Below are positions 53,443 through 63,866 of a stretch of DNA of 64,000 bases, one piece after another; positions within the stretch are counted from its first letter, which is position 1; the number at the start of each line of letters is the position of its first letter. The notes beneath the pieces were generated by a model. It made no database searches, was not told where the DNA came from, and saw nothing but the letters and a program-made list of their open reading frames with translations. The translations under genes were made by a program, and so were the position numbers. The DNA comes from Sphingopyxis macrogoltabida (GTDB lineage: Bacteria; Pseudomonadota; Alphaproteobacteria; Sphingomonadales; Sphingomonadaceae): positions 2,418,501-2,482,500 of the forward strand of contig NZ_CP009429.1 in assembly GCF_001314325.1 (NCBI RefSeq), given 5' to 3'.

Positions 53443-53739
53443 ATGAGCGACGAGAATGATTGGGACGGCGACTGGTACCGGGTGACCAGTGAGACTGAAC
53501 GGCGAGAGCTTGAAGAAGAACTGGAGCGCGAGCTTAGCGCCGGCCATGTCCTTTACGGCATCAAGGCAACAGCATTGGGGCGTCGATTTCGGCGCGACGA
53601 TGTTCTTTTTCGGCTCGAAGATGGGCGTGTTGCGCGGCTCCATTTGACGCGTCACAAAGAGACTAATCCGGCATTTCCGACCACCGATGTCTACGGCAGT
53701 TATGCCGACTGGGCTGCTCTACCCCTTGAAGATCGCTGA
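53443..53739 (+). CDS. Hypothetical protein
   Basis: A 98-residue acidic protein starting MSDENDWDGDWYRVTSETER, with a short Glu-rich helix (ELEEELERELSAGH) and a basic segment (GRRFRRDDVLFRLEDGRVAR). No motif, signal or membrane segment is visible, and there is no strong ribosome site. Composition is less GC-rich than the surrounding core genes. It follows the composite repeat C2-A4 directly, mirroring the small ORF beside C1-A3. Confidence 0.55.
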   Translation: MSDENDWDGDWYRVTSETERRELEEELERELSAGHVLYGIKATALGRRFRRDDVLFRLEDGRVARLHLTRHKETNPAFPTTDVYGSYADWAALPLEDR

Positions 53740-53814
53740 CCTAGGTCGTCACTGAGTTTGCGCCGATGACCGAAGGTATTTGCCGGGCTGGCCGAAGTCG
53801 TACCGGTCGTGTCG

Positions 53815-54150
53815 TTATGATTCCTCCGACGCCGCTGCTTTCTCTAAAATTTTCCGAGTCAGATATTCGTAGATGCCGCGCTGGCGCGTGTCATTTTCGA
53901 CAATGGCAGCTGCCTCTACCATGTAGTCGGTATTCAGGGCAGCATTAGCGTCTGCAACGCCTGCTTTGATCGCCAGAGCAATCTCATCTATCGTTTGGCC
54001 GCCGGGATGACTGCACTCTCCTATCGGCGGGAGGACCGTAACGACAAACTCTTGGGGTGCGCCCCGGCCGATCTTCAAACGGAGCATATTGTGGGTAGGA
54101 CCGGTCACATGCTGGGCTGTGAAAACGCCGTCATTGTCTGAAATATTCAT
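53815..54150 (-). CDS. Hypothetical protein
   Basis: A 111-residue protein beginning MNISDNDGVFTAQHVTGPTH, with an alternating beta pattern (NMLRLKIGRGAPQEFVVTVL) and a helical C-terminal half (IDEIALAIKAGVADANAALN). No family recognised. The start at 54150 is chosen because GGGGGTAGAG lies just upstream; an earlier ATG at 54171 is possible. Lower GC content than its neighbours and convergent with the preceding orphan gene, so probably part of a small acquired patch between 53400 and 54180. Confidence 0.5.
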   Translation of the reverse strand: MNISDNDGVFTAQHVTGPTHNMLRLKIGRGAPQEFVVTVLPPIGECSHPGGQTIDEIALAIKAGVADANAALNTDYMVEAAAIVENDTRQRGIYEYLTRKILEKAAASEES

Positions 54151-54224
54151 TCGCTCTACCCCCGGCGCCATTTAGCGCATTAATGTCCACCTCCCACCCC
54201 AAACACGCCACTCACCGGAACCCC

Positions 54225-55109
54225 CTACCCCAGCACCCACGACCGCCGCGGATAGCCCTGCGCCCACAGCAGCGCCGTCAGATCATGATGCCGGATCGCC
54301 GCCGCCGCCGCTTCGCCTGCCGCCGGGTGCGGGTGATAGCCGATGCCCAGCCCCGCCGCGGTGATCATCGGGATGTCGTTGGCGCCGTCGCCCACCGCCA
54401 GCGTTTCGGCGAGCGGCAGGCCGTGCTTCGCCGCCTCGGCCTTCAGCGTCTCCAGCTTCGCGGCGCTGTCGACGATCGGCTCCAGCACCTTGCCGGTCAG
54501 CCGGCCGTTCGCGATCTCCAGCTCGTTCGCGATCACCTTGTCGAAACCGATCGCCTCGCCGACCGGGCCGGCAAAGGGCATGAAGCCGCCCGAAATCAGG
54601 ATCGAATAAGCGCCATGCGCCTTCATCGTCTGGATCAAGGTCCGCGCGCCGCGGGTCAGCCGTACGCGCTCCATCCGGCAATCGACCAAAGTCGATTCAG
54701 CCATCCCGCCGAGCAGCCCGACGCGCTCGGCCAGCGCCGCGGCAAAATCGATCTCGCCGCGCATCGCGCGTTCGGTGATCGCCGCGATCTGCGGCTTCAG
54801 CCCCGCATAATCGGCCAGTTCGTCGATGCATTCGACGGTGATCATCGTCGAATCCATGTCGGCGATGATCAGTTTCTTGGTGCGGTCGCCGAGCGGCTGG
54901 ACGACGACGTCGAGCGCGCCATGATCCATTTTCGCCAGTTCGGCGCGCGCGCTCACCAGGCTGCCCTGAAAGACGATATCGGCGGCGTCGCCTTCGTCGA
55001 GCCAGTGCGGTGCCCCCACCTCATGTTCCGTCGCGTCGAGCCGGTCGATTGCCTCGCGGACCACCTCGCCCGTCAGCTTTCCGGCTGCTATCAGCGTTGC
55101 GACGAACAT
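54225..55109 (-). CDS. serB: Phosphoserine phosphatase
   Basis: A 294-residue HAD phosphatase completing serine synthesis. An N-terminal regulatory domain (about 1-80) is followed by the catalytic core with [17 protein letters not shown] (nucleophile Asp), [12 protein letters not shown], the conserved Lys region and [22 protein letters not shown] gives a strong ribosome site for the ATG at 55109. That start codon overlaps, on the opposite strand, the ATG of miaA. Confidence 0.94.
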   Translation of the reverse strand: MFVATLIAAGKLTGEVVREAIDRLDATEHEVGAPHWLDEGDAADIVFQGSLVSARAELAKMDHGALDVVVQPLGDRTKKLIIADMDSTMITVECIDELADYAGLKPQIAAITERAMRGEIDFAAALAERVGLLGGMAESTLVDCRMERVRLTRGARTLIQTMKAHGAYSILISGGFMPFAGPVGEAIGFDKVIANELEIANGRLTGKVLEPIVDSAAKLETLKAEAAKHGLPLAETLAVGDGANDIPMITAAGLGIGYHPHPAAGEAAAAAIRHHDLTALLWAQGYPRRSWVLG

Positions 55110-56067
55110 GGCATCTCCTTCATTCTTTCGCGGCGACCTGCCGCCTGTCGCGCTTATCGCCGGACCCACCGCCAGCGGCAAGAGCGCATTGGCGGTGACG
55201 CTGGCAAAAGCCTGTCCCGGCGCCGTCGTCGTCAACGCCGACGCCAGCCAGGTCTATGCCGACCTCGCCATCCTCTCGGCGCGCCCGACGCCCGAGGAGA
55301 TGGCGGACGTGCCCCACCATCTCTTCGGCCATGTCGACGCGGCCGAGGCGCATAACGCCGCGCGCTGGGCCGACGAGGCCCGCCACATCGTCTCTCACGC
55401 GCACGCTGCCGGGAAGGTTCCGATCCTCGTCGGTGGCACCGGCCTTTACCTCCGCACCCTGCTCGACGGCATCGCGCCGGTGCCCGAAATCGACCCCGCG
55501 GTGCGCGAGGCGGTGCGCGCGCTGGAGGTTGCCGACGCCCATGCCGCGCTCGCCGCGCTCGACCCCGCCGCTGCGGCGCGGCTGAACGCCGCCGACCGCA
55601 CCCGCGTCGCGCGCGCGCTCGAAGTCGTCCGCTCGACCGGCCGCACCCTCGCCGACTGGCAACAGGCGCGAGAGGGCGGCATCGCGGGCGCCATCGCCCT
55701 CACCCCCTTCGTCCTGCTGCCGCCGCGCGACTGGCTGCGCGCCCGCTGCGACACGCGCCTCGTCGACATGTTCGCGCGCGGCGCGGTCGAGGAGGTCGAA
55801 GCGCTGCTGGCGCGCCATCTCGACCCCGACCTGCCCGCGATGCGCGCGATCGGGGTGCCGCAGATCGCACGCCATCTGGCGGGCGAAATCAGCCGCGCCG
55901 AGGCGCTCGACCTCACGCAGGCGGCGACCCGCCAATATGCCAAGCGCCAATATACGTGGTTCCGCCACCAGCCTCCGGCGGGCTGGCCGCGCCATGAAGA
56001 GATATTATCGGTCGATAACATAAATGAAATAGCAACAATATTACGTGAAAAGCTGTTGACAGGATAG
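55108..56067 (+). CDS. miaA: tRNA dimethylallyltransferase
   Basis: A 319-residue enzyme that isopentenylates A37 of tRNAs reading UNN codons. The P-loop [48 protein letters not shown] and the C-terminal [16 protein letters not shown] are diagnostic. The first available start is ATG 55108, inside a CATG that also begins serB on the other strand. No ribosome site precedes it, so translation may be leaderless. The 3' end is AT-rich compared with the rest of the gene. Confidence 0.92.
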   Translation: MASPSFFRGDLPPVALIAGPTASGKSALAVTLAKACPGAVVVNADASQVYADLAILSARPTPEEMADVPHHLFGHVDAAEAHNAARWADEARHIVSHAHAAGKVPILVGGTGLYLRTLLDGIAPVPEIDPAVREAVRALEVADAHAALAALDPAAAARLNAADRTRVARALEVVRSTGRTLADWQQAREGGIAGAIALTPFVLLPPRDWLRARCDTRLVDMFARGAVEEVEALLARHLDPDLPAMRAIGVPQIARHLAGEISRAEALDLTQAATRQYAKRQYTWFRHQPPAGWPRHEEILSVDNINEIATILREKLLTG

Positions 56068-56084
56068 AATCATACACCTATTGC
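56056..56084 (+). promoter_or_regulatory. Candidate ilvB promoter
   Basis: A perfect TTGACA (56056-56061), a 17-base spacer and a weak -10 (TATTGC, 56079-56084). The -35 overlaps the last codons of miaA. Transcription from it would run through the hairpin at 56098. Confidence 0.45.
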
Positions 56085-56097
56085 CCGCAACCCTGTT

Positions 56098-56121
56098 GCA
56101 GCGCACAAGCGCTGCGTTTTT
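56098..56121 (+). terminator. Intrinsic terminator in the miaA-ilvB gap
   Basis: GCAGCGC-ACAA-GCGCTGC followed by GTTTTT. It ends miaA transcripts and, if the 56056 promoter is used, lies in the ilvB leader. No leader peptide rich in Ile, Leu or Val codons was found. Confidence 0.75.
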
Positions 56122-56141
56122 GTGTTGGAAGGAGTTTCGTC

Positions 56142-57896
56142 GTGACGGAAATGAGTGGTGCCGACATGGTGGTTCAGGCGCTGGTCGACCTCGGGGTCGA
56201 CACGGTGTTCGGCTATCCGGGCGGCGCGGTCCTTCCGATTTACGACGCGCTCTACAAGCATCCGACGATCAAGCATGTCCTCGTCCGCCACGAACAGGCG
56301 GCGACCCACGCTGCCGAAGGCTATGCGCGCTCGACAGGCAAGCCCGGCGTCGTGCTCGTCACCTCGGGCCCCGGCGCGACCAACGCGGTCACCGGCATCA
56401 CCGACGCGCTGCTCGACTCGATCCCGATGGTCGTGCTCACCGGGCAGGTGTCGACCGCGCTGATCGGCACCGACGCCTTCCAGGAATGCGACACCGTCGG
56501 CATCACGCGCCATTGCACCAAGCATAATTATCTCGTGATGGATCCCGAACGCCTCGGCCCGATCCTCCACGAGGCGTTCCATATCGCGACCCACGGCCGC
56601 CCCGGCCCCGTGGTGATCGACATCCCGAAGAATGTGCAGGTCGCGACCGGCGAATATGTCGTGCCCGAAAATATCCTGCACAACAGCTACCGCCCGCAGG
56701 TCGAACCCGACGGCGATGCGATCGCCCGCGCCGTGGCGATGATTGCCGCTGCCGAACGCCCGGTCTTCTATACCGGCGGCGGCGTGATCAACGCCGGTCC
56801 GGCCGCCAGCGCCGCGCTGCGCCAGCTCGTCGCGCTCACCGGCGCGCCCGTCACCTCGACCTTGATGGGGCTCGGCGCCTTTCCGTCGGACGATGAAAAA
56901 TGGCTCGGCATGCTCGGCATGCACGGCACATATGAAGCGAATATGGCGATGAACCGCGCCGACCTGATCATCGCGGTCGGCGCGCGCTTCGACGACCGCG
57001 TCACCGGCCGCCTCGATGCTTTCTCGCCGGATTCGAAGAAGATCCACATCGACATCGACCGCAGCTCGATCAACAAGATCGTGCCCGTCGACCTCGCGAT
57101 CGTCGGCGACGCCGGCCGCGCGCTCGCGGCGATCGTCGCCCACTGGCAGGCGGCGGGTCACAAGGCGCGCGACCTTGGCGAATGGTGGCGCCGTGTCGAC
57201 GGCTGGCGCGCGACGCGCTGCCTCGACTTCCCCGAAAAGAAGGAAGCCGACGCCGAAATCATGCCGCAGCGCGCGGTCAGGGCGCTGTTCGACGCGACGC
57301 GCGGCCGCGACCCGATCGTCACCACCGAAGTCGGCCAGCACCAGATGTGGGCGGCGCAGCATTTCGGCTTTGCCGAACCCAACCGCTGGCTGACCAGCGG
57401 CGGGCTCGGCACGATGGGCTATGGCTTCCCCGCCGCGGTCGGCGCGCAGATCGCCAACCCCGACCGCCTCGTCATCTGCATCGCGGGCGAAGCCTCGCTC
57501 CAGATGAACATCCAGGAAATGGGCACCGTCGCGCAGTACCGCCTGCCGGTGAAGATCTTCATTCTCAATAACGAATGGATGGGGATGGTCCGCCAGTGGC
57601 AGGAACTGACCTATGAAAGCCGCTATTCGAACAGCTATTCGGACAGCCTGCCCGATTTCGTGAAGCTCGCCGACGCCTATGGCTGGACGGGCCTCCGCAT
57701 CGACACGCTCGGCGAGCTCGAGGCGGGCATCCAGACGATGCTCGACACGCCGGGGCCGGTGATCGTCGACTGCCGCGTCGCCAAGCTCGCCAACTGCTTC
57801 CCGATGATCCCGTCGGGCGCCGCGCACACCGAAATGCTCCTCCAGCCGAGCGACGTTACCGGCACGATGGACGACGAAGCCAAGGCACTGGTGTAA
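56142..57896 (+). CDS. ilvB: Acetolactate synthase large subunit
   Basis: A 584-residue TPP and FAD enzyme for the first common step of isoleucine and valine synthesis. VFGYPGGAVLPIYDAL, the catalytic Glu in RHEQAATHAAEGYAR, and NNEWMGMVRQWQ are as expected. The TPP-metal motif, usually Gly-Asp-Gly/Ala, reads IAGEASLQMN with Glu450 in place of Asp. GTG start after GGAAGGAG. Next gene, four bases on, is the regulatory subunit. Confidence 0.95.
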   Translation: MTEMSGADMVVQALVDLGVDTVFGYPGGAVLPIYDALYKHPTIKHVLVRHEQAATHAAEGYARSTGKPGVVLVTSGPGATNAVTGITDALLDSIPMVVLTGQVSTALIGTDAFQECDTVGITRHCTKHNYLVMDPERLGPILHEAFHIATHGRPGPVVIDIPKNVQVATGEYVVPENILHNSYRPQVEPDGDAIARAVAMIAAAERPVFYTGGGVINAGPAASAALRQLVALTGAPVTSTLMGLGAFPSDDEKWLGMLGMHGTYEANMAMNRADLIIAVGARFDDRVTGRLDAFSPDSKKIHIDIDRSSINKIVPVDLAIVGDAGRALAAIVAHWQAAGHKARDLGEWWRRVDGWRATRCLDFPEKKEADAEIMPQRAVRALFDATRGRDPIVTTEVGQHQMWAAQHFGFAEPNRWLTSGGLGTMGYGFPAAVGAQIANPDRLVICIAGEASLQMNIQEMGTVAQYRLPVKIFILNNEWMGMVRQWQELTYESRYSNSYSDSLPDFVKLADAYGWTGLRIDTLGELEAGIQTMLDTPGPVIVDCRVAKLANCFPMIPSGAAHTEMLLQPSDVTGTMDDEAKALV

Positions 57897-57900
57897 CATC

Positions 57901-58416
57901 ATGAAAATCAAGACCGAAGCCGGCGAGCGCCACGTGCTCGCCATCACCGTCGACAACGAGGCCGGGGTGCTCGCCAAGATCACCGGCCTGTTCACCGCGC
58001 GCGGCTATAATATCGAAAGCCTGACCGTGGCCGACATCAGTTCGGACCATGCCCTGAGCCGCATCACGATCGTCACCAACGGCCCGCCGCCGATCATCGA
58101 CCAGATCATCGCGCAGCTCGACCGCCTCGTGCCGGTGCACAAGGTCACCGACCTCACCGACAATGGCGCGCACGTCGAACGCGAGATCGCGCTGGTCAAG
58201 GTCGCGGGCACCGGCGACAAAAGGATCGAAGCGCTGCGCCTCGCCGACGTCTTCCGCGCCAAGGTTGTCGACACGACGATCAGCAGCTTCATCTTCGAAA
58301 TCACCGGCAACAGCGAAAAGGTCGACCGCTTCGTCGCCCTGATGCGCGAATGCGGGCTGGTCGAAGTCGGCCGCACCGGCGTCGTCGCCATCGCCCGCGG
58401 CGCGGAGGCGCTTTAG
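57901..58416 (+). CDS. ilvN: Acetolactate synthase small (regulatory) subunit
   Basis: A 171-residue subunit with an N-terminal ACT domain (HVLAITVDNEAGVLAKITGLF, YNIESLTVADIS) that binds valine for feedback control, and a C-terminal activator domain ending in ECGLVEVGRTGVVAIARG. It begins 4 bases after the ilvB stop. Confidence 0.95.
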   Translation: MKIKTEAGERHVLAITVDNEAGVLAKITGLFTARGYNIESLTVADISSDHALSRITIVTNGPPPIIDQIIAQLDRLVPVHKVTDLTDNGAHVEREIALVKVAGTGDKRIEALRLADVFRAKVVDTTISSFIFEITGNSEKVDRFVALMRECGLVEVGRTGVVAIARGAEAL

Positions 58417-58423
58417 AGTTTAG

Positions 58424-59575
<1,152 letters not shown>

Positions 59576-59624
59576 CGCGTTCGGGTCGCTTTCGCAATCG
59601 CGGGTAAGGGATTAGGGAGGGGCC

Positions 59625-60227
59625 ATGGCCGCCGACCTTTCCTTTGCCTGCGCCTGCGGGACGGTTTCCGGAACGCTGCTCGGCGCCGGTCCCGATCAGG
59701 GCGATCACATCATATGCCATTGCACCGACTGTCAGGATCTGACGCATTATCTCGGCCACGCCGGACGGGTGCTCGACGACCATGGCGGCACGTCGCTGTA
59801 CCAGTCGCAGTGCGCGCGGATGCGGATCGACACCGGCCGCGACCGCCTCGCCTGCGTCCATATGACCGACAAGCCGACGCTGCGCTGGTATGCGTCCTGC
59901 TGCGGCATGCCGCTGTTCAACAGCTACGCCAACGGCCGCATTCCCTATATCACGACGCAGGTCGCAGCCTGCGACCCGAGCGCGCGCGCCGCGCTGCTCG
60001 GCCCGCCGCTCGGGCACCTCTTCACGCAGGACGGCATCGGCGACACGAGCGCGCTGCCGAAGATGAGCATGGGCCGGTTGATGCGCCGCTTCTTCCCGCG
60101 CATGGTCCGCGACATGATTTCCGGCGATCGCCGGCGCTGCGCCCTGTTCGACGCCGCCACGCTCGCGCCGATTGCGCCGCCGCGCCGCCTGACCGCCGCA
60201 GAGCGGCAGGCCGGGCGCCGCGGATGA
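59625..60227 (+). CDS. GFA-like zinc-binding protein (DUF6151-type)
   Basis: A 200-residue protein with the cysteine pattern of glutathione-dependent formaldehyde-activating (GFA/CENP-V) proteins: CACGTVSG, ICHCTDCQDL and SCCGMPLFN. The region after residue 115 is family-specific (LGHLFTQDGIGDTSALPKMS) and ends in a basic tail. Probably a cytoplasmic zinc protein. No substrate can be assigned. It lies in the 667-base gap between ilvC and bioF, 16 bases before bioF, so it may be cotranscribed with the biotin genes. Confidence 0.75.
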   Translation: MAADLSFACACGTVSGTLLGAGPDQGDHIICHCTDCQDLTHYLGHAGRVLDDHGGTSLYQSQCARMRIDTGRDRLACVHMTDKPTLRWYASCCGMPLFNSYANGRIPYITTQVAACDPSARAALLGPPLGHLFTQDGIGDTSALPKMSMGRLMRRFFPRMVRDMISGDRRRCALFDAATLAPIAPPRRLTAAERQAGRRG

Positions 60228-60243
60228 CGAGAGAGAAAGCTGC

Positions 60244-61380
60244 ATGACCACCCCGCCCTTCGCCGCGCACCGCGCCGACCTCGCCGGGCTCGCCGCCGAC
60301 AATCGCCGCCGCATCCTCGCACCGCGTGCCGGGGTCGATTTCGCCTCGAACGACTATCTCGGCCTCGCGGGCTCGGCCGTCCTCCGCGACGCGCTCGCCG
60401 CCGGGATCGCGCAGGGCCTGCCCGCCGGATCGGGCGGCTCGCGCCTGCTGCGCGGCAACCACAGCGAACATGAAGCGCTCGAGGTGCACGCCGCGCGCCA
60501 TTACGGCCACGAAGCGGCGCTGTTCTTCCCGACCGGCTTCGCCGCCAACGCCGCCTTTTTCGCGACGCTGCCGCAGCGCGGCGACCTGATCGTCCATGAC
60601 GAGCTGATCCACGCCAGCGCCCACGACGGGATGAAGCTCGGCCGCGCCGCGCGCGTCGCCGCCGCGCACAACGATCCGCAGGCGTTCGACGATGCGATCG
60701 CCGCATGGCGCGCCGCGGGCGGCACCGGGACGCCGTGGATCGCGGTCGAAAGCCTCTATTCGATGGACGGCGACCGCGCCCCGCTGACCGAGCTCGCCGC
60801 CGTTGCCGACCGCCACGATGCCGTCCTCGTCGTCGACGAAGCGCATGCGACCGGCGTCTACGGCCCCGCCGGACAGGGGCTCGCGCACGCCCTCGAACGC
60901 CGCGACAATCTCGTCACCCTCCACACCTGCGGCAAGGCGCTCGGCGTCGAAGGCGCGCTGCTCTGCGCCCCTAACATCGTCCGCGACTTCATCGTCAACC
61001 GCGGCCGCCCCTTCATCTTCTCGACCGCGCCATCGCCGCTGATGGCGTGGCTCGTCCGGCAGGCGCTCGAAATCGTCGCGACCGAGCCCGAACGGCAGGC
61101 GCGCCTGCTGTCGCTCGTCCGCCACGCCGAAACGCGCCTCGCCACGCTCGGCCTGCCGCCCAGCGGCAGCCAGGTGCTGCCCGTCGTCATCGGCGACAAT
61201 GCGCGCACGATGCGCATCGCCGGTGCGCTCCAGCAGGCGGGCTTCGACGTCCGCGGCATCCGCCCGCCCACCGTGCCGCAGGGTACCGCGCGGCTCCGCA
61301 TCGCGATCACCCTCAATGTCGGCGAGGCAGAGATCGACGCGATGACCGACAGTCTCGCCGCGGCGATGGCCGCGGCATGA
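60244..61380 (+). CDS. bioF: 8-amino-7-oxononanoate synthase
   Basis: A 378-residue PLP enzyme of biotin synthesis, condensing pimeloyl-ACP/CoA with alanine. [48 protein letters not shown] and the PLP lysine in [14 protein letters not shown] are typical. Its stop overlaps bioD by 4 bases. Confidence 0.95.
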   Translation: MTTPPFAAHRADLAGLAADNRRRILAPRAGVDFASNDYLGLAGSAVLRDALAAGIAQGLPAGSGGSRLLRGNHSEHEALEVHAARHYGHEAALFFPTGFAANAAFFATLPQRGDLIVHDELIHASAHDGMKLGRAARVAAAHNDPQAFDDAIAAWRAAGGTGTPWIAVESLYSMDGDRAPLTELAAVADRHDAVLVVDEAHATGVYGPAGQGLAHALERRDNLVTLHTCGKALGVEGALLCAPNIVRDFIVNRGRPFIFSTAPSPLMAWLVRQALEIVATEPERQARLLSLVRHAETRLATLGLPPSGSQVLPVVIGDNARTMRIAGALQQAGFDVRGIRPPTVPQGTARLRIAITLNVGEAEIDAMTDSLAAAMAAA

Positions 61381-61988
61381 CCCGCCGCTTCGTCGTCACC
61401 GGCACCGACACCGGCATCGGCAAGACGGTCTTTTCGGCGGCGCTCGCCGGGGCGCTGGGACTGCCATACTGGAAACCGATCCAGTCGGGCCTCGAGGAAG
61501 AGACCGACAGCGAAGCCGTCGCCCGCCTCGCGCGCGTGCCCGTCCATCCCGAGGCGTATCGCCTCGTCACCCCCGCCTCGCCGCACCTTGCCGCCGAAAT
61601 CGACGGCGTCACCATCGACCCCGACCGGCTGACCCCGCCCGGCGGCGACCTCCTCGTCGAAGGCGCCGGCGGCGCGCTCGTCCCGGTCACCCGCTCGATC
61701 CTTTACGCCGACCTGTTCGCGCGCTGGCAAATCCCCGTAATCGTCTGCGCGCGCACCAGCCTCGGTACGATCAACCACAGCCTGATGACAATCGAGGCGC
61801 TGAAAGCGCGCGGCGTACCGATCCACGGCGTCGCCTTCCTCGGCGAAGCGGTGGAGGACAGCGAGGCGATCATTGCCGACATCGGCGGCGTGCGGCGGCT
61901 AGGCCGCCTGCCGATCGTCGATCCGCTGACGCCGGACAATCTCGCCGCCGCTTTTACCGCCAATTTCGATTTGACCTGTTTTCAATAG
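61377..61988 (+). CDS. bioD: Dethiobiotin synthase
   Basis: A 203-residue ATP-dependent carboxylase-type synthetase. The P-loop [34 protein letters not shown] and [19 protein letters not shown] identify it. Slightly short for the family but complete. The ATG at 61377 overlaps the bioF stop. Confidence 0.93.
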   Translation: MTRRFVVTGTDTGIGKTVFSAALAGALGLPYWKPIQSGLEEETDSEAVARLARVPVHPEAYRLVTPASPHLAAEIDGVTIDPDRLTPPGGDLLVEGAGGALVPVTRSILYADLFARWQIPVIVCARTSLGTINHSLMTIEALKARGVPIHGVAFLGEAVEDSEAIIADIGGVRRLGRLPIVDPLTPDNLAAAFTANFDLTCFQ

Positions 61989-61993
61989 ACACT

Positions 61994-62055
61994 CGTCATC
62001 CCGGCGAAGGGTGATCAGAGGCACGTGACTCTGATCACCCTTCGCCGGGATGACG
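61994..62055. repeat. Perfect palindromic repeat, family D
   Basis: Perfect 27-base arms (61994-62020 and 62029-62055) with an 8-base loop, GCACGTGA. The outer part resembles family A (CGTCATCCCGG) but the inner arms (GAAGGGTGATCAGAG) differ. It sits between bioD and bioA in the operon. Confidence 0.9.
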
Positions 62056-62076
62056 AAATTGGGTAAGGCCTAAGCG

Positions 62077-63333
62077 ATGACGATGAACCAATCCCCCGTC
62101 TGGCACCCCTTCACTCAGCACGGTCTCGGCGACCCGACCCCGCTCATCGACCGCGCCGCGGGCGCGTGCCTTTACGACGCCGACGGCAATCGCTGGATCG
62201 ACGCGATATCGAGCTGGTGGGTCACCACCCACGGCCACGCCCATCCGCGCATCATGGCGGCGATCCGCGCCCAGACCGAAAAGCTCGACCAGCTCATCTT
62301 CGCCGGCTGGACGCACGAACCCGCCGAAACGCTCGCCGCCGAACTGATCCGCATCACCCCCGCCCCGCTCACCCGCGCCTTCTTCTCGGACTCGGGCTCG
62401 ACCAGTGTCGAGGTCGCGCTCAAGATGGCGCTCGGCTACTGGTATAATATCGGCGAGCCGCGCCACCGCATCCTCGTCCTCGAACACAGCTATCACGGCG
62501 ACACCATCGGCACGATGTCGGTCGGCGAACGCGGCGTCTACAACCGCGCCTGGCAGCCGCTGCTGTTCGACGTCGGCACCATCCCTTTCCCGCACGAGGG
62601 GCAGGAACAGGCCACGCTCGACGCGCTCGAAGCCGCTTGTTCACAGAAACCGGCCGCCTTCATCGTCGAACCGCTCATCCTCGGCGCCGGCGGCATGCTG
62701 ATCTACCCCGCATGGGTGCTCGCCGAAATGCGCGCCATCTGCGCGCGCCACAATGTCCTGTTCATCGCCGACGAGGTGATGACCGGCTGGGGGCGCACCG
62801 GCACCCGCTTCGCCTGCGACCAAGCGGGGGTCATCCCCGATATCGTCTGCCTGTCGAAGGGGCTGACCGGCGGCGCGATCCCGCTTGCCGTCACTCTCTG
62901 CACCGATCCGGTTTTCGACGCCCATTATTCGACCGACCGCGCCCGGACCTTCTATCATTCGTCCAGCTACACCGCGAACCCGATCGCCTGCGCCGCCGCG
63001 AACGCCAATCTCGAAATCTGGCGCGACGAACCGGTGCAGGCGCGCATCGACGCGCTCGCCGACGCGCAGGCGGCGCATCTCGCACTGCTCGCCGCCGATC
63101 CGCGCGCGCGCAGCCCCCGCCGCCTCGGCACCATCGCCGCGGTCGACATCGTGGTACCCGACAACGGCTATCTCTCGACCTTCGCGCCGCGCCTGATCGC
63201 CTTTGCCCGCGACCACGGCGTCCTCCTCCGTCCGCTCGGCAACAGCGTCTATGTGATGCCGCCCTATTGCATCGCCCCCGACGAGCTTGCGCAGGTGTGG
63301 GACACGATCAGGGCGTCGCTCGACGCATTGTGA
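62077..63333 (+). CDS. bioA: Adenosylmethionine-8-amino-7-oxononanoate aminotransferase
   Basis: A 418-residue class III PLP aminotransferase of biotin synthesis. VWHPFTQH at the start, WWVTTHGHAHP, DEVMTGWGRTGTRFACD and the PLP lysine in LSKGLTGGAIPLAV are BioA-specific. The start is at ATG 62077 or ATG 62083. It completes the bioF-bioD-bioA set; bioB is not in the window. Confidence 0.95.
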   Translation: MTMNQSPVWHPFTQHGLGDPTPLIDRAAGACLYDADGNRWIDAISSWWVTTHGHAHPRIMAAIRAQTEKLDQLIFAGWTHEPAETLAAELIRITPAPLTRAFFSDSGSTSVEVALKMALGYWYNIGEPRHRILVLEHSYHGDTIGTMSVGERGVYNRAWQPLLFDVGTIPFPHEGQEQATLDALEAACSQKPAAFIVEPLILGAGGMLIYPAWVLAEMRAICARHNVLFIADEVMTGWGRTGTRFACDQAGVIPDIVCLSKGLTGGAIPLAVTLCTDPVFDAHYSTDRARTFYHSSSYTANPIACAAANANLEIWRDEPVQARIDALADAQAAHLALLAADPRARSPRRLGTIAAVDIVVPDNGYLSTFAPRLIAFARDHGVLLRPLGNSVYVMPPYCIAPDELAQVWDTIRASLDAL

Positions 63334-63364
63334 GGGGCGGGTTTCAGCGGATTACGATCCCATC

Positions 63365-63395
63365 GTCACCCCGGGCTTGACCCGGGGCCCGCCTT
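63365..63395. repeat. Left arm of a family A palindrome flanking a GIY-YIG gene
   Basis: GTCACCCCGGGCTTGACCC and following bases to 63395. Its complement lies at 63727-63757, on the far side of the nuclease ORF, with two mismatches over 31 bases. Elsewhere in the window the two arms are only 10-25 bases apart. Confidence 0.85.
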
Positions 63396-63411
63396 ATCTT
63401 TTCATGCGACG

Positions 63412-63756
63412 ATGGAGCGTTATCCCTGCGTTTATATTCTGGCGCGTTCCTCGCACGGCACGCTCTACACAGGCGTTACCTCCAACCTCGTCCAGCGTAT
63501 TCATCAGCACCGCGAGGGGATGTTTAAGGGCTACACCAAGGACTATGCGATCAAACGGCTCGTCTGGTTCGAACGCCACGAAATGATGGACTCGGCGATC
63601 TTGCGCGAAAAGCGGATCAAACGATGGCTGCGGCCGTGGAAATACGATTTGATCAACGCGGTGAATCCGACTTGGCGCGATCTTGCCGAGGATTTGGGAT
63701 TTGATCCCTTACCGCTGAATCCAAGGAAGGCGGGTCCCGGGTCAAGCCCGGGATGA
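63412..63756 (+). CDS. GIY-YIG nuclease family protein
   Basis: A 114-residue stand-alone GIY-YIG domain (UPF0213-like). PCVYILARSSHGTLYTGVTSNL carries the two signature strands (normally GIY and YIG), RIHQHREG the conserved Arg/His, and ILREKRIKRWLRPWK the helix with a conserved Glu. Its last codons (ending AGPGSSPG) are written by the right palindrome arm. The gene is thus embedded within a family A element. A mobility function is inferred from this arrangement only. Confidence 0.8.
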   Translation: MERYPCVYILARSSHGTLYTGVTSNLVQRIHQHREGMFKGYTKDYAIKRLVWFERHEMMDSAILREKRIKRWLRPWKYDLINAVNPTWRDLAEDLGFDPLPLNPRKAGPGSSPG

Positions 63757-63757
63757 C
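63727..63757. repeat. Right arm of the family A palindrome flanking the GIY-YIG gene
   Basis: Complementary to 63365-63395 apart from two positions. It contains the stop codon of the nuclease ORF. Confidence 0.85.
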
Positions 63758-63866
63758 GGAGACGCAAAGGTCCAGCACTCTCAACCCCCATCCGACCCCC
63801 GCCCTTCACCACACCCTTGGTTTCGCGCAATAAATCCCCATCTATACAAAACCGCACCGCACCCCT

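Noticed and set aside
56056..56141. Classical leader-peptide attenuator for ilvB
   Set aside because: No short frame rich in Ile, Leu or Val codons lies before the hairpin, and there is too little RNA between promoter and hairpin for alternative folds.
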